Shown: positions 6,917 to 11,634 of the stretch, one piece after another
Layout of the letters: each line of letters starts with the position of its first letter
Position numbering within the stretch: the stretch's first letter is position 1
Notes under the pieces: model-generated
The model's database searches: none
What the model was told of the DNA's origin: nothing
What the model saw: the letters and a program-made list of their open reading frames with translations, nothing else
Origin: SHLQ01 sp964445255
Lineage (GTDB): Bacteria > Actinomycetota > Acidimicrobiia > Acidimicrobiales > SHLQ01
Direction: 5' to 3'
Assembly: GCA_964445255.1 (NCBI GenBank)
Contig: CAYUKM010000097.1
Span: 1 to 11,634 of the forward strand
Length of the DNA stretch: 11,634 bases
Translations under genes and position numbers: made by a program

Positions 6917-7357
6917 GTTTGGCTAGCGGCAATCGTCGGTCTGGTTCTCGTCGTCGGAATTGCTGTTTTTGCTGTCGCTCGTGTGTCCGTGGAGCTTGAA
7001 GGCACTGTGGCACCGGCGCTGCTCGAGATCGAAGACGCCGTAGAGGTTGTCGCCGAATCGATTCCTTTCGAAGTCAGCGCCGTCGTGAGTCACGATGATG
7101 TCGACCAAGTGATTCGATGGGTGCTCGATTGGTTCGATCGCCTCGGTCTCGTAAGTGACTTCGGCGAAGAGATGGGCGGAGAGTGGGTGATGGAAGAGGA
7201 TCAGGTCGTGGTCGACGAAATCGGTCTTGTGGACTTCGCGGTTGCCCAAGGGGTGGAGGAACGGCCGGACCTGGACAGCATCCATATCACGGTGATCGCC
7301 GATGCATTTGTGACGTACCTCCGCGATATCGGAGCGGTCGGGAATGAGGTACAGTAG
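6914..7357 (+). CDS. Membrane-anchored protein of unknown function
   Basis: A 147-aa protein I do not recognise as a named family, although the pattern is familiar from actinobacterial hypothetical proteins. Residues 3-23 (WLAAIVGLVLVVGIAVFAVAR) form one membrane anchor. The rest is soluble, acidic and mostly helical, with regularly spaced Val/Ile and Glu/Asp, and a conserved-looking patch DDVDQVIRWVLDWFDRLGL (61-79). There is no cysteine and no evident catalytic motif. The C-terminus (ITVIADAFVTYLRDIGAVG) looks like a second small helical bundle. GTG at 6914 is the only start that preserves the hydrophobic N-terminus. It begins 36 bases after the nucleotidyltransferase stop, so it may be transcribed with that operon or from its own promoter. 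Confidence 0.75.
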   Translation: MVWLAAIVGLVLVVGIAVFAVARVSVELEGTVAPALLEIEDAVEVVAESIPFEVSAVVSHDDVDQVIRWVLDWFDRLGLVSDFGEEMGGEWVMEEDQVVVDEIGLVDFAVAQGVEERPDLDSIHITVIADAFVTYLRDIGAVGNEVQ

Positions 7358-7368
7358 GGATTACCAAG

Positions 7369-7384
7369 AGAGAGGAGGTGGTCC
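7369..7384 (+). promoter_or_regulatory. Hyper-extended Shine-Dalgarno-like tract (16 contiguous pairs to the 16S rRNA 3' end)
   Basis: AGAGAGGAGGTGGTCC can pair along all 16 bases with the conserved 16S 3'-terminal sequence GGATCACCTCCTTTCT, with two G-U pairs (bases 7372 and 7381). Ordinary SD sequences use four to eight pairs. No ATG, GTG or TTG lies at the normal spacing downstream; the codon at optimal spacing (7387) is ATC. A GTG at 7378 lies inside the tract. It begins 12 bases after the stop of the preceding gene and leads into the structured region described below. Confidence 0.6.
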
Positions 7385-7386
7385 CA

Positions 7387-7431
7387 ATCAACGATATAGA
7401 TTTTGGAACCTTGGAGGTGTCTGACCGTTAG
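7387..7431 (+). CDS. Possible 14-codon leader peptide with non-canonical ATC start
   Basis: The frame reads (I/M)NDIDFGTLEVSDR and stops with TAG at 7429-7431. It is preceded by the very strong SD-like tract, six bases from its GGTG end. An initiation codon ATC is rare, so a GTG start at 7378 giving VVPINDIDFGTLEVSDR is the alternative. The last codons lie on the 5' arm of the 10-bp stem at 7416-7425, so a translating ribosome would open that stem, as in leader-peptide attenuation. No family is recognised. It could equally be untranslated RNA. Confidence 0.2.
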   Translation: MNDIDFGTLEVSDR

Positions 7432-7637
7432 GTCGGGCCCGCTGGACCTCAGGCGAGAGTTGACTCGCTGCCTGTTCTACAGACAGTGTCAGACACCGCC
7501 GAACACGTAACCGTCGGACGTCGTTCCACCCGGCCATCGCTCCTGACGCAAGTGCAGTGTGCGTGACAAGGTCGTTTCGGTTTCTCCAGCGAATAACTCG
7601 GAGGGGAGGGCACCAGCCCTCCCCTCCAACTCTTTTT
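7397..7637 (+). ncRNA. Candidate structured RNA ending at an intrinsic terminator
   Basis: No ordinary gene fits between 7358 and 7657, yet the stretch contains ordered structure. GGTGTCTGAC (7416-7425) pairs perfectly with GTCAGACACC (7488-7497). Inside lie AGGTC/GACCT (7430-7434 with 7445-7449), GCGAG/CTCGC (7453-7457 with 7464-7468) and CTGT/ACAG (7472-7475 with 7479-7482), making a multi-branch fold. Further on is ACGCA/TGCGT (7546-7550 with 7560-7564), and the terminator hairpin closes the unit. A possible -10 (TATAGATT, 7395-7402) would start transcription near 7408, just before the closing stem, giving an RNA of about 230 bases. I do not recognise tmRNA, RNase P RNA, SRP RNA or a riboswitch core. 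It could be a small RNA, or a 5' leader controlling downstream genes by attenuation. Confidence 0.45.
7600..7637 (+). terminator. Strong intrinsic terminator
   Basis: A perfect 12-bp stem (GGAGGGGAGGGC 7600-7611, loop ACCA, GCCCTCCCCTCC 7616-7627) is followed by AACTCTTTTT. It is oriented for plus-strand transcription; on the minus strand the stem is followed by CGAGTTATTC, without a T-run. It ends 20 bases before the next start codon and about 240 bases after the last ordinary stop codon, so it terminates the RNA region rather than the preceding gene directly. Confidence 0.92.
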
Positions 7638-7645
7638 CGGCGCTC

Positions 7646-7660
7646 TATGATGAGGCGATG
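7646..7660 (+). promoter_or_regulatory. Leaderless promoter -10 (TATGAT) of the 61-aa gene
   Basis: TATGAT matches five of six consensus bases and ends six bases before the ATG at 7658, so the expected transcription start is the A of the start codon. It lies just downstream of the terminator T-run, which lets the small gene be expressed independently of upstream transcription. GAGG at 7652-7655 is too close to the ATG to be a normal SD. No recognisable -35 is present. Confidence 0.55.
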
Positions 7661-7843
7661 CAACGCCCGAAGCCATACCACGAGTTCCGTTTTATTGGCG
7701 ACAAGCGCACCCAGCGGGTGTACGACCTCGATTTGGACTACCCCGAGCACGTGATCGAGGCGCTGGTGGCCAGTGAGCAGGTAGCCACCTTTGGGCCCGA
7801 CACGCTCGCCGAGGCCCGCAACCGGGGATATCGCCTGGCGTGA
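7658..7843 (+). CDS. Small conserved-looking protein, 61 aa, unknown function
   Basis: The protein begins MQRPKPYHEFRFIGDKRT, continues QRVYDLDLDYPEHVIEALVA, and ends FGPDTLAEARNRGYRLA. It has no membrane segment, no cysteine, and alternates basic and acidic patches, consistent with a small soluble alpha/beta protein. The FIGDKRTQRVYDLD portion resembles small actinobacterial proteins I have seen annotated only as hypothetical; I cannot name a family. ATG at 7658 is preferred over the in-frame GTG at 7559 because the extra residues would be encoded by the terminator hairpin and are low-complexity. The gene probably has a leaderless transcript and is followed after 26 bases by the hydrolase-fold gene, probably in one operon. 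Confidence 0.72.
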   Translation: MQRPKPYHEFRFIGDKRTQRVYDLDLDYPEHVIEALVASEQVATFGPDTLAEARNRGYRLA

Positions 7844-7869
7844 TCAGCGTCGGGCGAGAAGGGTAGGCG

Positions 7870-8670
7870 ATGGGTTCCGCGTCGGTTGAACGAATCGAGA
7901 TTCCCGGCCCTGTGGGTGTGCTTGAAGCGCACCTGGCGATCCCTGCGCCGTTACCTCACAACGGCCGTCCGGGCATAGTGGTCGCTCCTGGGTTTCCGAC
8001 AGACGCTGGCGGTGGTGCGAACTCCTACCAAACCTTCCCCGGTTTGGTTGAACGGCTCGCGATGGACGCTCGTCTCATCTCCTTGACCGTTGCCTTTCGA
8101 GGCTTGGCGACTTCGGAGGGCCACTTCTCGCTCAATGGGTGGCGAGCCGATCTTGAAGCGGCACTCGACCGAATCAAGCAGGTGCTGGGGTTTGACGGGA
8201 GCCTTTGGGTCATGGGCTTTGGAACCGGGGGCGCTATCTCGGTGTCGTTGGCAGCCGACCGTGACGACGTAACCGGGGTTATTGCCTTTGCTGCGCCCGC
8301 GGACTTTCAAGACTGGGCTTCGCGCCCTCGTGAGCTGTTGTCGCACGCCCGCCGTTGCGGGGCGATCAGTGACCCCAACTTTCCCGGGGACTTCTCCCAT
8401 TGGGCGAAGGAGCTGCAGGGCATTTCGACAGTGCAGTCTGCGGCCAAGTTGGCCGAGGGAGGCAAGAAGCTAATGGTGCTCCACGGTGGCAACGACGATG
8501 CGGTACCGGCGCTTGATGCTCGTGCTATCGCCGATGCCCACGGAGCGGCAGAGTTGCGCATCATCGACGGCGCTCGACACCACTTACGCCATGACCCGAG
8601 GGCGATGGCGACAGCGATCGGATTTCTCGATCGCAGGGGTCGACCAGCGCAAGTCCCCGACCGCCAATAG
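7870..8670 (+). CDS. Alpha/beta-hydrolase-fold protein lacking the nucleophile Ser
   Basis: A 266-aa protein with the layout of an alpha/beta hydrolase: an oxyanion-type strand GIVVAPGFPTD (35-45), a nucleophile elbow WVMGFGTGG (113-121), a strand with acid LMVLHGGNDDAVP (201-213, D209/D210), and a C-terminal His loop GARHHLRHDP (234-243). In active members the elbow reads G-x-S-x-G; here it is G-F-G-T-G, with Gly118 where the Ser should be. Acid and His remain, so either the protein is a non-catalytic member or it uses another residue such as Thr119. No signal peptide is seen. The start at 7870 is preceded by AGAAGGG at a six-base spacing. It is downstream of the 61-aa gene and ends 29 bases from the convergent kinase gene. 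Confidence 0.82.
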   Translation: MGSASVERIEIPGPVGVLEAHLAIPAPLPHNGRPGIVVAPGFPTDAGGGANSYQTFPGLVERLAMDARLISLTVAFRGLATSEGHFSLNGWRADLEAALDRIKQVLGFDGSLWVMGFGTGGAISVSLAADRDDVTGVIAFAAPADFQDWASRPRELLSHARRCGAISDPNFPGDFSHWAKELQGISTVQSAAKLAEGGKKLMVLHGGNDDAVPALDARAIADAHGAAELRIIDGARHHLRHDPRAMATAIGFLDRRGRPAQVPDRQ

Positions 8671-8699
8671 TTCAGCTCTCCGCGAGCTTGGCGAGCTAC

Positions 8700-10262
8700 T
8701 TACTTGTTGTTCGAGCCATAGCCATAGCCATAGCCATAGCCATAGCCACCATCGGCCTCGTCAGCAGCGTTGAGCACCGCTCCGAGCGGACGGGTCTGTG
8801 CACGAGCCAGAAGCTCCATCGCCTGATCGACTTCCTTCGCGTTTGTTTGTCCTCGCATCGCGGCGATGAGGGTAGCGTCGGTGATCCGTGCCAGCGGAAG
8901 GGTGTCGGCTACGGGACGAAGCGGCGGCGAGTCGATGATCACGAGGTCGAAGGCGTAGGTGAGCTTCTCGATGAACTCTTGGGCAGGCACCGAACGCAAC
9001 AGGTCAGCAGGGGAGGACCCACTCGAACCAGCGGGGATTACCGATAGCAATCGTTCACCCGATGCTTGTTCGGTGAGGATCTCGGCGTTGCCGATTTGGG
9101 CGAGCTGCTCGGCTAAGCCGTTCTCGTTCGCTACCCCGAAGAGTTGGTGCTGAGTTGGGTTGTGCATGTCAGCGTCGATGACCAGCACGTTTGCTCCCGA
9201 GCGGGCGAAGGAGATGGCCAAGTGTGCAGCCACGGTGGACTTACCCTCCGCCGGGTTTGCTGAGGTGACGAGGATCGAGCGGATCTCGTTGCCGGCCGCC
9301 TGACCGAGTTCGATCGCAGAGCGAAGTGAACGGAACGCTTCGGTGAAGGCACCACTTCGGCTCGTGATGAGCTTGCGATTCTTGCGACCGGAAAAGCGAC
9401 CTTTCTGTGGCGACGGGATAACTCCCACAACCGGAGTGCCATCTGCTGCATTCTCCATATCCCTTTTCGTAAGGATGGTGTCGTCGAGGGTCTCAAGAAC
9501 GAGGGCCGAACCGAGGCCCAGAATCAAGCCCGCCACGACCGCAAGTGCGATATTGCGAACCCACGATGGAGCGAAGGGACTCGCGGGTGGCTCAGCGGCG
9601 TTTAGGATGGCCACGGAAGTGCTGCCGTTGAGTTGGCTCAGTACATCGATTTCGTTGAGTTGACCACGGAGGCGACTCTCTTCAGCAGCGAGCGAATCGA
9701 GTTGGATCTGCACACTCTGGGCATCACCGGTCGTCGTCAGTTCGCGCTCCTGAAGCAGGCGCTCCTCTGAGATGGCGGACAGACGTTCGTTGATCACATC
9801 GATTGCAGCAATAAAGCGCTCCCCAGAAGCGATGGAGCGTTCATTGACATAGGCATCAGCGAAGGTGTTCGCAATCTCGGCCGCGACGTTGGGATCGGTG
9901 TTTACGACGGTAAACGAGAGGATGTCTGAGGAACCCGAAGCAGAGATGTTGGCTGAGACAGGGCTGCCAAAGGTGTCTGCGGCCCGATCGCTCACACGGT
10001 CGCTTTGTGCGAACTCCACCTCGTTGTTGAGATTCCGGTCCCGTACGTTGCTGGAGAGGTTGGCATCATCGGCGAGAAGCCCTGAGCCAGCGGAGTTGTC
10101 GACCGCTACCCGTGCTTCAGCCCGGAACTGTGGTGTCTGGAGGGCCGAGGCCGCGACAGCGGCTCCGATAGCGACGAGTGCGACCAATGCAATGAGGAGT
10201 CTCCTTCGCCGGACGATGTCGAGGTAATCGTTGAGTTGCAGTTCGGTCACGGAGTCAGCCAT
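8700..10262 (-). CDS. Polysaccharide co-polymerase / bacterial tyrosine autokinase (Wzz plus BY-kinase)
   Basis: A 520-aa inner-membrane protein that controls polymer length and export of a surface polysaccharide and autophosphorylates on C-terminal tyrosines. The N-terminal Wzz-like domain (about 5-235) starts with LNDYLDIVRRRR and a membrane helix (22-41), has an extracytoplasmic part with a coiled-coil-like region (150-205), and returns through a second helix (235-256). The BY-kinase domain has Walker A SANPAEGKST (334-343), Walker A' VLVIDADMHNP (359-369) and Walker B VIIDSPP (441-447). The tail is five Tyr-Gly steps (Tyr 507, 509, 511, 513, 515). GGGAGGA, overlapping the upstream wecG end, gives a good start at 10262, and the three-base gap implies an operon. 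Kinase and co-polymerase are fused, as in proteobacterial Wzc; many Gram-positive systems split them. Confidence 0.95.
   Translation of the reverse strand: MADSVTELQLNDYLDIVRRRRLLIALVALVAIGAAVAASALQTPQFRAEARVAVDNSAGSGLLADDANLSSNVRDRNLNNEVEFAQSDRVSDRAADTFGSPVSANISASGSSDILSFTVVNTDPNVAAEIANTFADAYVNERSIASGERFIAAIDVINERLSAISEERLLQERELTTTGDAQSVQIQLDSLAAEESRLRGQLNEIDVLSQLNGSTSVAILNAAEPPASPFAPSWVRNIALAVVAGLILGLGSALVLETLDDTILTKRDMENAADGTPVVGVIPSPQKGRFSGRKNRKLITSRSGAFTEAFRSLRSAIELGQAAGNEIRSILVTSANPAEGKSTVAAHLAISFARSGANVLVIDADMHNPTQHQLFGVANENGLAEQLAQIGNAEILTEQASGERLLSVIPAGSSGSSPADLLRSVPAQEFIEKLTYAFDLVIIDSPPLRPVADTLPLARITDATLIAAMRGQTNAKEVDQAMELLARAQTRPLGAVLNAADEADGGYGYGYGYGYGSNNK
8715..8747. repeat. Hexanucleotide microsatellite (GCCATA)5 encoding the kinase tyrosine tail
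   Basis: Five perfect GCCATA units (8715-8744) plus GCC. On the minus strand they read TATGGC, giving Tyr-Gly steps at the C-terminus of the autokinase. Because the unit is six bases, slippage adds or removes one Tyr-Gly without a frameshift. Confidence 0.9.
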
Positions 10263-10265
10263 GGA

Positions 10266-11066
10266 TCATTTCCTCCCGATGGACGCTCCCGGCTTGCGCT
10301 GCTGGAGCAGTGCTCGGCCGAGATGCATGACATATTGGCTATTGGTTACGGCGTAGCGCTTAAAGAGGCGGCGGGGTTCGAGTGCGAGTCGCCAGGCCCA
10401 TTCGAGTCCCACTCGCTGAAGTGCGGCAGGTGGCTTACGCAGTTCGCCAGCGTGATAGTCGAAGGCAGCGCCAACGGCCATCATCGCACCGTTGACCTTG
10501 CCCTTGTGAGCGCCGACCCAACGTTCTTGACGAGGGCAACCGCGCCCGACGAGGAACACGCCAGCACCCGATGCGTTCATGCGGGCAATATCAGCAGCGT
10601 CCTCCTCAGGAGTCGCATCACGGAAGCGGTCGGGTTGCACATCACTAATGATCGCATGAGGCCACTCGTTAAGGATGGCATTCACGAAAGCATCGCAGGT
10701 TTCCGGTGTGGAACCGAACAGGTAGATGCCTACGCCGGCGTCCGCGGCAGCGCCACACACTTTCCAGGTGAGGTCGGGACCATAGACCCGGTCGGTGAGA
10801 CCGGTATCGTGCAGCAGGTTCATCGCCCAACGTACGGGCTGGCCGTCGGGGGTCACGAGATCGAGACCATTTACAACGGCGGCAAAGTCGTCGTCGTACA
10901 CCGCCTCCATGAGTCCATGGGTTGCCAGCGCGCTCATGGCAAAGGACTGCTTGTTCTTCGCGGCGTCAATGATCTGCTCGGTCGCGTCGTCGTAGGTCGT
11001 TACCGAAAGGTTGATACCGAAGATGTCGACTCGGGGCGTTTCCAACCCGTGTTGTGTGCTGCTCAT
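10266..11066 (-). CDS. WecG/TagA/CpsF family glycosyltransferase (GT26)
   Basis: A 266-aa membrane-associated glycosyltransferase that adds a sugar, usually a ManNAc- or glucose-type residue from UDP-sugar, to a lipid-linked acceptor early in surface polymer synthesis. Visible motifs are DLVTPDGQPVRWA (69-81; D74 is the catalytic Asp position of TagA), RVYGPDLTW (93-101), GIYLFGSTPETCD (113-125), VFLVGRGCPRQERW (170-183) and AVGAAFDYHAGELRKPP (197-213). The basic C-terminus (RRLFKRY) is used for membrane contact in relatives. The start at 11066 lies two bases after the upstream stop; an extended N-terminus encoded in the epimerase gene's other frame is not family-like. It belongs to the same operon as the autokinase. 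Donor and acceptor cannot be read from sequence. Confidence 0.93.
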   Translation of the reverse strand: MSSTQHGLETPRVDIFGINLSVTTYDDATEQIIDAAKNKQSFAMSALATHGLMEAVYDDDFAAVVNGLDLVTPDGQPVRWAMNLLHDTGLTDRVYGPDLTWKVCGAAADAGVGIYLFGSTPETCDAFVNAILNEWPHAIISDVQPDRFRDATPEEDAADIARMNASGAGVFLVGRGCPRQERWVGAHKGKVNGAMMAVGAAFDYHAGELRKPPAALQRVGLEWAWRLALEPRRLFKRYAVTNSQYVMHLGRALLQQRKPGASIGRK

Positions 11067-11068
11067 GT

Positions 11069-11634
11069 CTATGCGTTCTCCGAGAGCCACCGCTCGGCCA
11101 TCTTGTCGTGGATCTCGGCCATGATCGCCTTCAGATCGTAGGTGAACTTCCAGTCTGGGTAATGGCCCTGGAAGCGGCGAATATCGCTCACGTACCACAT
11201 GTGATCGCCGATGCGGTTCTCATCGGAGTAGGTCCACTCGAGGGTCTTGCCTGAAAGTTGCTGTGCAATGTCGATTGCTTCGAGCATCGAAGTGTTGATC
11301 TCGCGGCCGCCGCCGATGTTGTAGACCTCGGCAACTCGTGGCGCGCGGTAGAAGTGATCGAAGGCGCTGATGAGATCAGATGCGTGGATGTTGTCGCGCA
11401 CTTGTTTGGCTTTGTAACCGAAGATTGTGTAGGGCCGTCCGACGACCGTGCATTTAACCAAATACGCCAAGAAGCCGTGTAGCTCGGCCCCTGAGTGATC
11501 AGGTCCGGTTAAACAACCGCCTCGAAATGACGCGGTCTTCATGTCGAAGTAGCGGCCATATTCCTGGACGAGCGCGTCGGCGGCGAGCTTGGAAGCGCCG
11601 AAGAGGCTGTGGGTCGACTGATCGACCGACATTT
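11069..11634 (-). CDS. NAD-dependent sugar-nucleotide epimerase (CDP-paratose/tyvelose 2-epimerase-like), 5' partial
   Basis: The C-terminal ~188 residues of an extended short-chain dehydrogenase; the Rossmann N-terminus lies beyond the right edge. The visible part starts just before the active-site helix: THSLFGASKLAAD holds the YxxxK motif with Phe in place of Tyr. Then come SFRGGCLTGPDHSGAELHGF, RPYTIFGYKAKQVRDNIHAS, VYNIGGGR and NRIGDHMWYVSD. These blocks match the CDP-paratose 2-epimerase/RfbE-like branch that inverts C2 of a nucleotide sugar. It probably supplies the sugar used by the glycosyltransferase whose start is two bases downstream. TAG at 11069-11071 ends it. The Met encoded at 11632 is internal, not a start. 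Exact substrate is inferred from family resemblance only. Confidence 0.85.
   Translation of the reverse strand, partial: MSVDQSTHSLFGASKLAADALVQEYGRYFDMKTASFRGGCLTGPDHSGAELHGFLAYLVKCTVVGRPYTIFGYKAKQVRDNIHASDLISAFDHFYRAPRVAEVYNIGGGREINTSMLEAIDIAQQLSGKTLEWTYSDENRIGDHMWYVSDIRRFQGHYPDWKFTYDLKAIMAEIHDKMAERWLSENA

Noticed and set aside
7432..7566. Open frame continuing 44 codons after the TAG of the leader peptide, suggesting stop read-through
   Set aside because: No suppressor context or known recoding element is visible, and an open frame this short is expected by chance at this base composition.
7559..7657. In-frame N-terminal extension of the 61-aa protein from GTG 7559
   Set aside because: The extension would be encoded by the terminator stem and T-run, and ATG 7658 has an ideally spaced -10.
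7388..7750. 120-codon minus-strand open frame across the RNA region
   Set aside because: It crosses the terminator and the leaderless promoter, has no SD, and its translation is Arg/Pro-rich without a recognisable pattern.
8674..8688. AGCTC/GAGCT hairpin between the convergent hydrolase and kinase genes as a terminator
   Set aside because: The stem is only five pairs and no T-run follows on either strand.
8715..8747. Short regular repeats considered as a CRISPR-like array
   Set aside because: Units are six bases without spacers and lie inside a coding tail.
10236..11141. 301-codon plus-strand open frame opposite the glycosyltransferase
   Set aside because: The minus strand carries clear WecG motifs; the plus translation has no family pattern and spans two genes.

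Overview
The window looks like a chromosomal segment of a moderately GC-rich Actinomycetota bacterium. Acidimicrobiia is my best guess, from the character of the proteins (FadE-type acyl-CoA dehydrogenase, YIP1-like protein, tyrosine autokinase with a Tyr-Gly tail), the use of GTG starts and apparently leaderless starts. That placement is inference; no rRNA or tRNA gene is present to confirm it.

Layout, left to right. (1) 1-908, plus: the 3' part of a secreted acidic protein with two domains resembling the RskA anti-sigma-K C-terminal fold, behind an Asp/Glu-rich heptad repeat, then a perfect 13-bp terminator-like hairpin. (2) 1032-1353, plus: a decayed C-terminal third of an SMP-30/gluconolactonase gene with a frameshift, abutting tail to tail. 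(3) 2674-1354, minus: a two-gene operon of a YIP1-like membrane protein and a PPK2 polyphosphate kinase. (4) 2794-3909, plus: an acyl-CoA dehydrogenase. (5) 4018-6877, plus: a tight three-gene operon of an inositol-monophosphatase-family phosphatase, a 5-methylthioribose-kinase homologue (MtnK) and an RmlA-like sugar-phosphate nucleotidyltransferase. (6) 6914-7357: a membrane-anchored protein of unknown function. (7) 7358-7657: no ordinary gene, but a very extended Shine-Dalgarno-like tract, a possible 14-codon reading frame, a nested RNA fold closed by a perfect 10-bp stem, and a textbook intrinsic terminator. (8) 7658-8670: a 61-aa protein with a leaderless-type promoter, and an alpha/beta-hydrolase-fold protein lacking its nucleophile. 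(9) 11634-8700, minus: a polysaccharide operon of a sugar-nucleotide epimerase, a WecG/TagA/CpsF glycosyltransferase and a Wzz/tyrosine-kinase chain-length regulator whose tyrosine tail is encoded by a hexanucleotide microsatellite.

The minus-strand operon at the right fits exopolysaccharide or O-antigen-like synthesis: sugar-nucleotide modification, transfer to a lipid carrier, and length control or export. The plus-strand kinase and nucleotidyltransferase operon could make an activated sugar or salvage methylthioribose. The two most unusual regions are the 7369-7637 RNA region and the phosphatase-MtnK-nucleotidyltransferase operon, whose gene combination does not match the usual methionine salvage pathway.
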